DNA of 64,000 nucleotides from an uncultured cyanobacterium (GTDB lineage: Bacteria > Cyanobacteriota > Cyanobacteriia > PCC-6307 > Cyanobiaceae). How positions within the stretch are numbered: the first letter of the stretch is position 1; every line of letters begins with the position of its first letter. This document shows positions 30,439 through 39,014 of the stretch, piece after piece. A program made the translations under genes and the position numbers. The notes under the pieces are model-generated. The model searched no databases. It saw nothing but the letters and a program-made list of their open reading frames with translations, and was not told the origin of the DNA. Location of the stretch: NCBI GenBank assembly GCA_903823115.1, contig CAIJRN010000018.1:21275-85274 (forward strand), given 5' to 3'.

Positions 30439-30945
30439 TCAGGGGGCGTACCAGAAGGCGCAGCGGCGCTGCAGTGGCTCCAGTTGCCAGCCCTGGGCCT
30501 CGTAGAAGCCCACCACCTCTGGATCGGCAAACAGGCTGACCCGATCGACCCCCATCGCCCGCAGTTGTTCGAGCACGTAGTGCATGATCTGCTTGCCCAG
30601 GCCGGCCCCCTGATACAGGGGATGGACCGCGAGATCCCAGACCGTGGCATCGACCACGCCATCGCCGGTGCAGCGGGCGAAGCCGACCAGCTTGGGCAAG
30701 CGCTCGTCATGGCGCCAGAGACCCACCTGTAGCAGGCTGTGCTGCAGGGCCTTGCGCACCCTCCTGAGCGGCCGGCGGCTCCAGCCGACGGCATCGCAGA
30801 GGGCCTCGAGTTCGATCAGATCGATCTCCCGCTCCAGGCTCAACACCAGGCTGAGCTCGGCCTTGAGTGTCGGGCAGAGCCGATGGGCCTCGCCATAGAG
30901 ATGACGCAGCAACTCGGTGTTGTGCAGTCTGTGGGTCTGCGTCAA
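30439..30945 (-). CDS. GNAT-family N-acetyltransferase
   Basis: The C-terminal half carries the acetyl-CoA binding pattern: VWDLAVHPLYQGAGLGKQIM (the Q/R-x-x-G-x-G/A loop) and VSLFADPEVVGFYEAQGW. It resembles the cyanobacterial/plastid Ycf52-type acetyltransferases. The frame is open up to 31155, but the extra 70 residues look non-coding and include a tandem repeat, so TTG 30945 (168 residues) is offered as the likely start; the true start may lie a little further upstream. Substrate unknown: protein or small-molecule amine. Confidence 0.8.
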   Translation of the reverse strand: MTQTHRLHNTELLRHLYGEAHRLCPTLKAELSLVLSLEREIDLIELEALCDAVGWSRRPLRRVRKALQHSLLQVGLWRHDERLPKLVGFARCTGDGVVDATVWDLAVHPLYQGAGLGKQIMHYVLEQLRAMGVDRVSLFADPEVVGFYEAQGWQLEPLQRRCAFWYAP

Positions 30946-31080
30946 GGGGAATGGCGCTGGGGGCACGTCATCGGATAAGCAGTCTGACGATCCTGCCGGA
31001 AAGGGGAGGGTCTCGGGCAGCGTGAACCGGCGGAACGGTAAACAGGTCAGCGGCAACAGCTGTCCTGGGAACGCGCTCGA

Positions 31081-31114
31081 GTGAACGCTGTCGTGTGAAC
31101 GCTGTCGTGTGAAC
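31081..31114. repeat. 14-bp tandem repeat, 2.4 copies
   Basis: The unit GTGAACGCTGTCGT occurs at 31081-31094 and 31095-31108 and restarts at 31109 with GTGAAC. It lies between the divergent acetyltransferase and hydrolase genes, where slippage could alter promoter or leader spacing. Confidence 0.8.
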
Positions 31115-31179
31115 CCAGTCAACTTGCCACGCCTCAGCTCCGGCATTCCGTCCACGCTTCACCGACTCGCCCCCCCTCC

Positions 31180-31240
31180 TCGCCCCCCCGTCAACGCCCC
31201 CCCCCGTCAACGCCCCCCGTCAACGCCCCCCGTCATCGCC
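31180..31240. repeat. C-rich tandem array (GTCAACGCCCCCC-type units)
   Basis: Four imperfect copies of a unit of about 13-17 bases made of CGTCAACG and runs of six to nine C. It lies just upstream of the likely hydrolase start at 31268. Poly-C runs of this kind are prone to slippage; the upstream frame through it (from 31109) reads as Pro-rich and is probably not translated. Confidence 0.7.
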
Positions 31241-31267
31241 CAGACCGCTACGAGCCCACCAGCCCCC

Positions 31268-32245
31268 ATGGCCAGCAACGCCGCCAGCCCCCTCCCGGAC
31301 GGCCCTGGAGCCAGCGCCACCCGGGAGGCCTTGAACGACGATGCCGAGGCACCGCTGGTCGGCTCTCTCCAGACCGGCAGCCCCCAGGCCGGCGATCCCC
31401 AGGCTGAACAACGGCAGGAGAGCGTCCCCGGGAAGCGTGCCTCAGGAAACAGTGACTCCGAGAACGTTCACCCCGAAAACAGGGATCTGTTGCTCGTCGG
31501 CGTCCATGGCTGGCTGTTGTCCGGGCGGCTCTGGACGCCATTGGCCGCCGAGCTGGCCCCCCTGCGGCAGTTCTGGTGCCCGGATCTGCCGGGATTCGGC
31601 CAGCGGCCCAGGCCCAGGGGCCTGCAGGCCAGCCTGGCCAGCTACGGCCGCTGGCTGGCGGCGGCGGTGCGCGAACGGGCCGACGGTCGGCCGGTGGTGC
31701 TGATCAGCCATTCCCTCGGTGGCAGCATCGCCCTGCACAGCGCCAGGCATCTCGGCGGCCAGCTGCGGGGTCTGGTGCAGATCGCCGCCGGTGGTGGTGT
31801 CTACCAACCCCGCCCCTTTGCCCTGCTGCGCCGGGTCGGTGCCACCGTTGTGCAGTGGCGCCCGCGCTGGCTGGCGGAGCTGCCGGGCACCGAGGCGATC
31901 CGCTCGCCCTTGCGCGCCGAAGCCCGCGCCGCCCAGGGGCTGCTGGCCTGCAGCACCAACCGGGGGGCCGTGCGCCAGCTGCCCTTGATCACCAGCCAGC
32001 TGGCCGTGCCCAGTCTCTGGATCAGCGGCAGCCGCGATCGGGTCATGGAACCCCGCTATGTGCGCCACCTGGCCAGCTTCACGCCCTTGCATCGGCTGCA
32101 TTCACTCGAGGGGGCAGGCCATCTGCCGATGCATCAGTGCCCCCAGGAGCTGGCCCAGGTGATCGAATCCTGGCTGCAGGAGGACGTTCCGCTCAGCGGC
32201 GCCTTCCCGGGCGCGACAGCGGCAAACGAAGACACGACGGCGTGA
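31268..32245 (+). CDS. Alpha/beta hydrolase
   Basis: A soluble alpha/beta-fold hydrolase. ATG 31268 gives 325 residues; the first 75 are low complexity and the fold starts at LLLVGVHGWLLSGRLW. The nucleophile elbow is VVLISHSLGGSIALHSA, with Ser in the middle, the acid lies around SLWISGSRDRVMEPRYV, and the His is in LEGAGHLPMHQCP. The first Gly of the usual G-x-S-x-G is Ser here, which is tolerated in the superfamily. Substrate cannot be told from sequence. Confidence 0.85.
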   Translation: MASNAASPLPDGPGASATREALNDDAEAPLVGSLQTGSPQAGDPQAEQRQESVPGKRASGNSDSENVHPENRDLLLVGVHGWLLSGRLWTPLAAELAPLRQFWCPDLPGFGQRPRPRGLQASLASYGRWLAAAVRERADGRPVVLISHSLGGSIALHSARHLGGQLRGLVQIAAGGGVYQPRPFALLRRVGATVVQWRPRWLAELPGTEAIRSPLRAEARAAQGLLACSTNRGAVRQLPLITSQLAVPSLWISGSRDRVMEPRYVRHLASFTPLHRLHSLEGAGHLPMHQCPQELAQVIESWLQEDVPLSGAFPGATAANEDTTA

Positions 32246-32315
32246 TCAGAGGCAGCGGCTCGAGACTCTCTGGATCAAGGTCCGTGCCGCTGGGGTGCCA
32301 GGGGGGAGCCAGGGC

Positions 32316-34118
32316 TCAGAGCGAGGCCAGCCCTTTCTCCTGAAGGTCTGCCAGTTCGGCATACAGCCCGCCGGCGGCCCGCAACTGCCGATGGGTGCCC
32401 TGCTCGATCAGGCGTCCGCGCCGCAGCACCAGGATGCGATCGGCCGCTTCGACGGTGGCCAGACGATGGGCGATCACCACGGCGGTGCGCTCGTGCAGCA
32501 GCCGATCAAGATCGTGTTGCAGGGTGGCTTCGGTGGAGGGATCCAGGAAGGCGGTGGCCTCATCCATCACCAGCACCGAGGGGTCGCGGATCGCCACCCT
32601 GGCCACCGCCAGCAGCTGCCGTTCGCCGGAAGAAAGATTGCCGCCGCGCTCGCGCAGCTGGCTGTCGAGGCCGGCGTCGAGGCGCTGCAGCAACGGATCC
32701 AAGCCCAGGTCATGGCACAGCTTCGCCAGCTCCTGATCACTGATCTCGGCATCGAGGCGCAGGTTGTCGGCCACATTGCCGCTGAACAGGAACGTGTCCT
32801 GCAGCACCACCCCCAGCCGTTGGCGCAGGGTGGCGATCGGCAGCTCGCGGATGTCGATGCCATCGAGCAGGATGCGGCCCCGCTGGGGCTCATAGAGGCG
32901 GCAAAGCAGCCGGATCACGGTGGTCTTGCCGGAGCCGGTCGGACCGACCAGGGCGACGTGCTCGCCCGGGGCGATCTCGAAGGAGAGATCTTCGAGGATC
33001 GGATCGTCGCTGCGGTAGGCAAAGCTGACGTTCTCGAAGCTGACGGCGCCGGGGCTGCGGCGTTGATCGCCGCTCAGCTGGGCCGCCGGCGAACGGCGCT
33101 GGCGCGGCAGTTCCTGGATCTCGATCGGCTCCTCCAGCAGTTCGCCGATGCGCTCCACCGCCGTCAGTCCGCCCTGGATCTGGGTGAAGCGCTCCGCCAG
33201 CTGGCGCAGGGGATCGAACAGGCGCTGGGAAAACAGGATGAAGGTGGTGAGCGTGCCCAGATCGATCAGCCGGCTGGTGACCATCCAGCCCCCCAGGGCC
33301 AGCACCACGGCGATCGCACCGAGGGCCACCCACTCGATGAAGGCGGAGATGGCGCTGTCGTACAGGATCGTGCCCGTGACCGCCTGGCGATAGGCATCGT
33401 TGGTGCGGGCAAAGCGGGCGCTGTTGGTGGCCTCGCGCCGATACATCTGCACCACCTCCAGGCCCTGGAGGTTTTCCTGCAGGTCCGCATTGAGCTGCCC
33501 CAGCTCTTCGCGCACCCGGTAATTGGCCAGCCGATAGCGCTTCTGCAGCCAGAGGATGCCCCAGGTGACCGGCAGCTGGGTGAACAGCAGCAGCAGCCCA
33601 AGGCGCCATTCGATGCTGATCATCGTGATCGCGATCACCAGCAGCGACACCAGATCGGCGAGCACCCCGACCGCCCCACTGCCGAACACCTCAGCCAGGG
33701 CTTCGACATCACTGGTCAGGCGGGTGAGCAGCTTGCCGACGGGGGTGCGGTCGTGGAAGCGCAGCGACAGCTGCATCGCATGGCGGAACAGATCGGTGCG
33801 GATGCGGGCGGTGAGCCGCTGGCCGACCACCTGCACGTTGTAGATCTGCGTGCCCTGCAGGGCCAGGCGCACCAGCACCGCCAGCAACAACAGGCCGACG
33901 AGCAGCTTGAGAGCTGCGGCCGGTGCCACGCCTTGGAGCCAGGGCAACACCGAAGGCTCGTGGCGCAACACTGAAATCGCCTGGCCCACCAGCACCGGCT
34001 GGATGGCTCCGGCAAAGGCCAGGGGTACCAGCAGAAAGAGGGAGAGCAGCAACCGGCGGCGATCGCGGCCCAGATAGGGCAGGAGGCGCTGCAGCCTGAC
34101 GCGATCGAGGGAGGCCAT
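32316..34118 (-). CDS. ABC exporter, fused membrane and ATPase domains
   Basis: A half-size type IV ABC exporter of 600 residues; it should dimerise. The N-terminal six-helix domain (about 20-320) includes TPVGKLLTRLTSDVEALAEV, the usual coupling region. The nucleotide-binding domain has Walker A GPTGSGKTTVIRLL, signature LSSGERQLLAVARV, Walker B VLVMDEATAFLDP and H-loop AHRLATV. Similar cyanobacterial proteins are annotated as lipid A or multidrug exporters; the cargo is unknown. Its start overlaps the hisG stop by one base, so the two are co-expressed. Confidence 0.93.
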   Translation of the reverse strand: MASLDRVRLQRLLPYLGRDRRRLLLSLFLLVPLAFAGAIQPVLVGQAISVLRHEPSVLPWLQGVAPAAALKLLVGLLLLAVLVRLALQGTQIYNVQVVGQRLTARIRTDLFRHAMQLSLRFHDRTPVGKLLTRLTSDVEALAEVFGSGAVGVLADLVSLLVIAITMISIEWRLGLLLLFTQLPVTWGILWLQKRYRLANYRVREELGQLNADLQENLQGLEVVQMYRREATNSARFARTNDAYRQAVTGTILYDSAISAFIEWVALGAIAVVLALGGWMVTSRLIDLGTLTTFILFSQRLFDPLRQLAERFTQIQGGLTAVERIGELLEEPIEIQELPRQRRSPAAQLSGDQRRSPGAVSFENVSFAYRSDDPILEDLSFEIAPGEHVALVGPTGSGKTTVIRLLCRLYEPQRGRILLDGIDIRELPIATLRQRLGVVLQDTFLFSGNVADNLRLDAEISDQELAKLCHDLGLDPLLQRLDAGLDSQLRERGGNLSSGERQLLAVARVAIRDPSVLVMDEATAFLDPSTEATLQHDLDRLLHERTAVVIAHRLATVEAADRILVLRRGRLIEQGTHRQLRAAGGLYAELADLQEKGLASL

Positions 34119-34840
34119 CAGGAGATCAGCCCGGCCGGCTGGATCGTGCCGTTGGCTGCGCCGGCCCCGGCCACAACGCCAGCGGCGCTGACAGCGCCGA
34201 GATGCTCGACGATCGAGCGCAGGCGGCCGCCATCGATGCGCAGGGCCAGGGGATGGCCGATCAGACGGGCGGTGCTGTGGAACAGATCTTCGATGGCCAC
34301 CAGGCCGTTGTCACGCAGGGTGCGCCCGGTGGCGACCAGATCGACGATGGCTTCGGAGATGCCCGTGAGCGGGCCCAGCTCGACCGAGCCGGTGAGATGA
34401 ATCAGCTCCACCGGCAGATCGAGGGCCTCGAAATAGTCCTGGGCGCAGCGGGTGAATTTGCTGGCGACGCGGCAATGGGCCGGCAGATCGAGGCCGCGGC
34501 GATAGCCGCTGCTGGCCTGGACGGCCACGGCCATGCGACAGCCGCCGAAACCGAGATCCAGCAGCTGGGCCACCGGCAGCCGGTGCTCCCGCAACACGTC
34601 GTAGCCGACGACGCCGAGCTGGGCCTGGCCGTAGGCCACGTACACCGGCACATCGGCGTTGCGCACCAACAGGGCCCGGGCGTTGCCACAGGCACTGGGC
34701 ACCATCAGCAGACGGTTATCGGGATCGAGCAGGGTCGAAAAATCAAGGCCGGCCGCGGCGAATCGACGCACCGAATCCTTGAGCAGGGCCCCTTTGGCCA
34801 GGGCAACGGTGATGACCGGCTCGGAGGCAGCGGTGATCAT
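34118..34840 (-). CDS. hisG: ATP phosphoribosyltransferase, short form
   Basis: HisG joins ATP and PRPP in the first step of histidine synthesis. The 240-residue protein has [20 protein letters not shown], the PRPP-binding stretch [20 protein letters not shown] and no C-terminal ACT-like regulatory domain. It is therefore the short type that needs HisZ as a partner. It lies upstream of and overlaps an ABC exporter gene, and diverges from gloB with 30 nt between the starts. Confidence 0.94.
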   Translation of the reverse strand: MITAASEPVITVALAKGALLKDSVRRFAAAGLDFSTLLDPDNRLLMVPSACGNARALLVRNADVPVYVAYGQAQLGVVGYDVLREHRLPVAQLLDLGFGGCRMAVAVQASSGYRRGLDLPAHCRVASKFTRCAQDYFEALDLPVELIHLTGSVELGPLTGISEAIVDLVATGRTLRDNGLVAIEDLFHSTARLIGHPLALRIDGGRLRSIVEHLGAVSAAGVVAGAGAANGTIQPAGLIS

Positions 34841-34870
34841 GGGAACGGTGCCGCAAACCGGACTTTAACG

Positions 34871-35635
34871 ATGCAACCGAACCCGAAGGCGGCCACGGCC
34901 CTGGAGCTGGCCCTGATCCCCGTGCTGCAGGACAACTATGTCGCTGTGCTCTGGCGCGACGGACTGGCCGCCGTGGTCGATCCGGCCGTTGCCGAGCCGG
35001 TGATCGCCTGGCTGGAACAGCGGCATCTGAATCTGGTGGCCGTGCTGCAGACCCACCACCACAGCGATCACATCGGTGGCACTCCGGCCCTGCTGCACCG
35101 CTGGCCCACGGCCGAGGTGGTGGCCAGCGGCGCCGACCGGGAGCGGATTCCCTTCCAGAGCAGGAGCGTGGCTGAAGGGGATCACTTCCAGCTGCTGGGG
35201 CGCTCCGTGGAGGTGCTGGAGGTGCCAGGTCACACCCGCTGCCATCTCGCCTATCACCTGCCGGCCCAGGCGGGCGAGGGCGCCGAACTGTTCTGCGGCG
35301 ACACCCTGTTCGCCGGCGGTTGCGGTCGCTTGTTCGAAGGCACGCCCGAGCAGATGCACCAGGCCCTGCAAAGGCTCACGGCCTTCGATCCCAGCACCCG
35401 GGTCTGGTGCGCCCACGAGTACACCGAAGGCAATCTGCGCTGGGCCGCCGCTGAGGCCCCTGACAATGCCGCGATTGCGGCGCGGCTGGCGGCGGTACGC
35501 CAGCAACGGGCCCGCGGTGAGGCGACGATCCCCAGCAGCGTCGCCCTGGAGCGGGCCACCAACCTGTTCGTGCGCAGCGCTGACGCCAGCGAACTGGCCC
35601 GGCTACGGGCCAGCAAGAACACCTACAGGGGTTGA
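34871..35635 (+). CDS. gloB: Hydroxyacylglutathione hydrolase (glyoxalase II)
   Basis: GloB hydrolyses S-lactoylglutathione to lactate and glutathione, the second step of methylglyoxal detoxification. The 254-residue metallo-beta-lactamase fold shows the metal motif THHHSDHIGG, the GHTRCHLAYHLP and FCGDTLFAGGCGRLFEGT ligand regions, and the family C-terminal motif ATNLFVRS. ATG 34871 is the natural start after the short divergent region with hisG. The 3' end overlaps the convergent ABC ATPase gene by 13 bases. Confidence 0.95.
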   Translation: MQPNPKAATALELALIPVLQDNYVAVLWRDGLAAVVDPAVAEPVIAWLEQRHLNLVAVLQTHHHSDHIGGTPALLHRWPTAEVVASGADRERIPFQSRSVAEGDHFQLLGRSVEVLEVPGHTRCHLAYHLPAQAGEGAELFCGDTLFAGGCGRLFEGTPEQMHQALQRLTAFDPSTRVWCAHEYTEGNLRWAAAEAPDNAAIAARLAAVRQQRARGEATIPSSVALERATNLFVRSADASELARLRASKNTYRG

Positions 35636-36741
35636 GGGCTGGCGATCATCCGCACCGGCTGGGCGCCTGGATAGAGCAGGGCCCCCTGTCCCGGACGGAC
35701 CCGCACTTCGCAGGTCAGGCCTGGGGAGTGGTCCTGCTCCAGCGGCAGCCGCAGTCGCAGCGTGCAGTCCCCGCAGGCGACCCGATACAGCCAGCTGTGG
35801 CCCAGGAATTCCCGCCCCAGCACCCGACAGCGGCCATCAGCCTGGGGCAGGAGCTCCAGGCCATCGGCGGCCAGCAGCAGCTGTAACGCGCCGCTGGCCG
35901 GCAGCGGCGCGGAGTCCAAGGCGAAGGGACCCAGCTCGCTGAGCAGGCGATCGCCCTGGCGCTGAACCGGCAGCAGATTGGCCTGCAGCACGAAGCGCCC
36001 CACAAAGGCCGTCGCCGGCCGTTGCACCAGCTCCAGCGGGGTGGAGCACTGATCCAGCTGGCCGTCGCGCAACACCGCCACCCGATCGCAGATCGCCATC
36101 GCCTCTTCGGGATCGTGGGTGACCATCAGGGCACTGGCGCCGCATTCGGCCAGGACTGCCGGCAGCTCGCTGCGCAGGCGCAGGCGCACCTCGACATCGA
36201 GATTGGAGAAGGGCTCATCGAGCAGCAACACCGAATTGCCAGGGGCCAGGGCGCGGGCCAGGGCCAGCCGTTGCCGCTGGCCGCCCGAAAGCTCATGGGG
36301 ATAGCGACGCTCCAGGCCTGTGAGGCCCAGAAGCTCCAGCAGCCAGCCAGCCCGGTTGCGGTCGTCGCCGGGTTTGAGTCCAAAGCAGACATTGGCCCAG
36401 GCATCGAGATGGGGGAACAGGGCGTAGTCCTGAAACACCATGCCGATGCCACGGCGCTCCGGAGCCAGCCAGCGCTGTTCACCCGCCACCTCGCGGCCAT
36501 GGATCCGCACCGTTCCCCGCGACGGTCGCTCGAAACCGGCGATCAGACGCAGCAGGGTGGTCTTGCCGCAGCCGGAAGGCCCGAGCAGGCCGATCAGCTC
36601 CCCCGGCGCCAGGCTCAGATCCAGACCCCGCAACGTCCAGGAGCCTGGGGCGGCACTGGGATAGCGATGCCAGAGATCGCGCAATACCACCGGATCGCCG
36701 TCGGCCAGGGCCCCAGAGATGGCGGAGGAAGCGACAGGCAT
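35623..36741 (-). CDS. futC: ABC importer ATPase, Fe3+/FbpC-FutC type
   Basis: The 372-residue ATPase (ATG 36741) has Walker A GPSGCGKTTLLRLIAG, signature LSGGQRQRLALARAL, Walker B LLLDEPFSNLD and H-loop MVTHDPEEAM. A C-terminal beta-rich TOBE-like domain of the CUT1/ferric-iron class follows. Overall similarity is to cyanobacterial FutC, which powers Fe3+ uptake, but no binding protein or permease gene lies next to it. Other cargos of the spermidine/sulfate/iron group cannot be excluded. It diverges from ridA. Confidence 0.85.
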   Translation of the reverse strand: MPVASSAISGALADGDPVVLRDLWHRYPSAAPGSWTLRGLDLSLAPGELIGLLGPSGCGKTTLLRLIAGFERPSRGTVRIHGREVAGEQRWLAPERRGIGMVFQDYALFPHLDAWANVCFGLKPGDDRNRAGWLLELLGLTGLERRYPHELSGGQRQRLALARALAPGNSVLLLDEPFSNLDVEVRLRLRSELPAVLAECGASALMVTHDPEEAMAICDRVAVLRDGQLDQCSTPLELVQRPATAFVGRFVLQANLLPVQRQGDRLLSELGPFALDSAPLPASGALQLLLAADGLELLPQADGRCRVLGREFLGHSWLYRVACGDCTLRLRLPLEQDHSPGLTCEVRVRPGQGALLYPGAQPVRMIASPQPL

Positions 36742-36802
36742 GGCAGGCGCTGGGGGGAGTGAGCGGAACGGACATAGGCTCGTCGGGTCATCTTCCAATG
36801 TC

Positions 36803-37198
36803 ATGAGCAGCCAGCCGACGGCCGTCAACACCGATGCCGCACCGGCGCCGGTGGGGCCCTACAACCAGGCGGTCAGGGCCGGCAACGTCCTCTATTGCTC
36901 CGGTCAGATCGCCCTGGATGCGGCCAGCGGAGCGATGGTGGGAGCGGGAGATGTGGAAGCAGAAACCCACCAGGTGCTGCGCAACCTGGAGGCGGTGCTG
37001 AAGGCGGCCGGTACCGGCCCCCAACGGGTGGTGCGCACCACGGTGTTTCTGGTTGATCTGGCCGATTTCGCCCGGGTGAATGCCATCTATGCCGAGGTGT
37101 TCGGCGAAGGGGTCTCTCCCGCCCGGGCCTGCGTCCAGGTGGCGGCGCTGCCGAAGGGGGCGAAGGTGGAAATCGATGCCATCGCCGTGCTCGATTGA
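36803..37198 (+). CDS. ridA: Reactive enamine/imine deaminase RidA
   Basis: RidA hydrolyses reactive 2-aminoacrylate and related imines produced by PLP enzymes. ATG 36803 gives 131 residues with PAPVGPYNQAVRAGNVLYCS, RNLEAVLKAAGTGPQRVVRT and the catalytic-Arg motif PARACVQVAALPKGAKVEI. This matches the archetypal Rid subgroup. The frame upstream of the ATG overlaps the divergent futC promoter and is not coding. Confidence 0.96.
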   Translation: MSSQPTAVNTDAAPAPVGPYNQAVRAGNVLYCSGQIALDAASGAMVGAGDVEAETHQVLRNLEAVLKAAGTGPQRVVRTTVFLVDLADFARVNAIYAEVFGEGVSPARACVQVAALPKGAKVEIDAIAVLD

Positions 37199-37342
37199 AG
37201 CGCCGGCGACGCCAACAACGCACCCGATCAGCAGGTTGGTTTCATCACCAAATGAGCATCCTCTGATCAACCAGCTTCACGACTGTGCCCCGGTGGCATC
37301 GGTACCAACTTTGCGTCAATCTGGCCCGTACAGCGAGCCTTC

Positions 37343-37630
37343 ATGGAAACCCCCTTCGGCAACTGGCTCCCCGAGGTGACCGTGATGACCCCGGCCCGGT
37401 TCGAAGACGCCATGGCAGCCGTACAGGCGGTGCAGCAACTGAAGACGGTGGTGCTGCATCTGGGAGCCATGGAGCCCGATGAAGCCCAGCGCACCATCGA
37501 CTTTGTCTCCGGTGGGGTCTACGCGATGGACGGTCAGTCGGAGCGGCTGGCGGACACGGTGTTCCTGTTCGCCCCATCCCTGGTGAGAATCAGCCACGAC
37601 GACAATCGAGACGACAACAAGCCCAGCTGA
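37343..37630 (+). CDS. Short SepF-domain protein
   Basis: SepF (Cdv2 in cyanobacteria) polymerises and tethers FtsZ filaments to the membrane. The 95-residue product matches the SepF core: VTVMTPARFEDAMAAVQAVQ, VVLHLGAMEPDEAQRTIDFV, SGGVYAMDGQSERLADTVFL. It lacks the N-terminal amphipathic helix and the linker that full-length cyanobacterial SepF (near 190 residues) uses for membrane binding. The start has no longer in-frame alternative with recognisable sequence. It may be an accessory paralogue or a modulator of the full-length protein. Confidence 0.82.
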   Translation: METPFGNWLPEVTVMTPARFEDAMAAVQAVQQLKTVVLHLGAMEPDEAQRTIDFVSGGVYAMDGQSERLADTVFLFAPSLVRISHDDNRDDNKPS

Positions 37631-37635
37631 AGGCC

Positions 37636-38334
37636 ATGCTGTTGGGGGTCGATGGCTGCAGGTCCGGCTGGCTGGCGCTGACCGCCGGCATCGAGGGCAT
37701 TGAAGTGCTCGACCAGGTGCACCAGGAGGCCAGCACCCTGCTCACCCAGCCCGGCTGGCAGTTGCTGGCGATCGATATCCCGATCGGCCTGCCCGAGCGC
37801 GGCAGCCGAGCCTGTGATCAGGAGGCCCGCAGGCTGCTGGGGGCTCGCCGCAGCAGTGTCTTTCCGGCTCCGATCCGAGCCGTGTTGGCGGCCAGAGATC
37901 ATCAGCAGGCCTGTCAGATCTCGCGTCAACAGCAGGGCAAGGGACTCAGTGTCCAGAGCTTCAACATCCTGGCCAAGATCCGCAGCATCGACGAGCTGCT
38001 GCAGGCCGATCCAGCCCTGGCCCAACGGATCCACGAGGTTCACCCCGAGCTGATCTTTCAGCAGTGGAATGGCGGCCGGCCGATGGAGAACGGCAAAAAG
38101 ACAGCCCAGGGCAAGCAGGAGCGGCTGCAACTGGTGGACACGGAGTTTCCGGGGGCCTGGGCAACGATCCGCCAACGCCATCTTCGCAGCGACGTAGCCG
38201 ACGACGACATTCTCGACGCCCTGGCGGCCCTGCACACGGCCCGACGCCTGCGACAGGGAGTGGCTCTGCAGCTGCCTGCCCAGGCTCCGATCGAGATCGA
38301 TGCCTGCGGCCTGCCGATGCGGATCTCCGCTTAG
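37636..38334 (+). CDS. DUF429-family protein
   Basis: The 232-residue protein starts MLLGVDGCRSGWLALTAGIE and has LAIDIPIGLPERGSRACDQE, with RSSVFPAPIRAVLAARDH and EVHPELIFQQWNGG further on. These acidic motifs fit the RNase H-like fold assigned to DUF429. No catalytic role has been established to my knowledge. It lies five bases after the SepF-like gene, so they are probably co-transcribed. The gene ends 38 nt before tRNA-Pro. Confidence 0.88.
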   Translation: MLLGVDGCRSGWLALTAGIEGIEVLDQVHQEASTLLTQPGWQLLAIDIPIGLPERGSRACDQEARRLLGARRSSVFPAPIRAVLAARDHQQACQISRQQQGKGLSVQSFNILAKIRSIDELLQADPALAQRIHEVHPELIFQQWNGGRPMENGKKTAQGKQERLQLVDTEFPGAWATIRQRHLRSDVADDDILDALAALHTARRLRQGVALQLPAQAPIEIDACGLPMRISA

Positions 38335-38372
38335 CCACCCCCCAAAGACGCCACCCTCTACAGTCAGCGCTT

Positions 38373-38446
38373 CGGGGCGTGGCGCAGCTTGGTAGCGCGG
38401 GTGCTTTGGGAGCACTAGGTCGCAGGTTCGAATCCTGTCGCCCCGA
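38373..38446 (+). tRNA. tRNA-Pro (anticodon UGG)
   Basis: The 74-nt cloverleaf has a 7-bp acceptor stem (CGGGGCG with CGCCCCG), D arm GCGCAGCTTGGTAGCGC, anticodon loop TTTGGGA with TGG, and T arm CAGGTTCGAATCCTG. The terminal CCA is not encoded. It marks the change from dense core genes to the patchy accessory region, and tRNA 3' ends are common integration sites. Confidence 0.97.
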
Positions 38447-38786
38447 TTGACTTTTCAGGGATTGGCCAAGGGCCATGTGGGCAAGATGTGGGCAAGGCTT
38501 TCCTTGCCTGGTTTCTTTGCCCATCAGATGGGCATCCTCTTGAGGGCGGCTTCCGCAGAAGAGGCCTACGCCTTGCCCACGCTGTGGGCAAAACCCTCCG
38601 AGGTCGGTAGCTCCCTTTTGGGGCTGATCCGGCCTCAATGCGACCGCCCAGAAGGGGGGCAAAGCCCCCGGATAACACGTTCGGCCAAAGTCCGTAAACT
38701 TCGTTCAAGGGCGCAAAAGCCCGGCCACGGCCGGACAAACGCCCTCCAAGGCCCTTCCAGGCCTCAGATCTCTGAAGTCCCTACCA
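38447..38786. other. Gene-free stretch after tRNA-Pro
   Basis: No supported gene. The stretch has repeated GTGGGCAAG/CTTGCCCAC words on both strands (38478-38600) and a small hairpin GGGGGC-AAA-GCCCCC at 38655-38669. I see no second copy of the tRNA 3' end within the window that would define an att repeat. Frames on the minus strand crossing the tRNA are spurious. Confidence 0.6.
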
Positions 38787-39014
38787 ATGACCTCACGAAC
38801 CCATTGGGTCAGCTCTCGCGTGGCTGCGGATTCGCTTGGCATGAGCGAGCGCACCCTCTACCGCTGGCGCACAGGTGGTCTGCTCAAGCCCGGTCTGCAT
38901 TGGCGGCGTAAGTTCCCCGCGCCCGGCAGTGCCGTGGTCTACGACCTGACTGCGGTCGAGTCCGCCATGCGGGAGTCCACCGCACGCAATCCAGCGGGCC
39001 TGGAACTGGCCTGA
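38787..39014 (+). CDS. Small helix-turn-helix protein, excisionase-like
   Basis: The 75-residue protein contains an HTH of the MerR/Xis type: RVAADSLGMSERTLYRWRTG followed by LLKPGLHWRRKFPAPGSAVV. This pattern (a helix recognising a repeat, then a beta-wing with K/H-W) is common in phage excisionases and small recombination directionality factors. Position 340 nt after a tRNA gene in a region with integrase relics fits such a role. A plain transcriptional regulator is the alternative. Confidence 0.65.
   Translation: MTSRTHWVSSRVAADSLGMSERTLYRWRTGGLLKPGLHWRRKFPAPGSAVVYDLTAVESAMRESTARNPAGLELA

Noticed and set aside
31180..31240. CRISPR-like array
   Set aside because: Units are short, C-rich and contiguous without unique spacers, so it is a simple tandem repeat.
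38415..38738. 107-codon minus-strand frame ending in the tRNA
   Set aside because: It reads through the tRNA-Pro gene and gives a well-known type of spurious translation.
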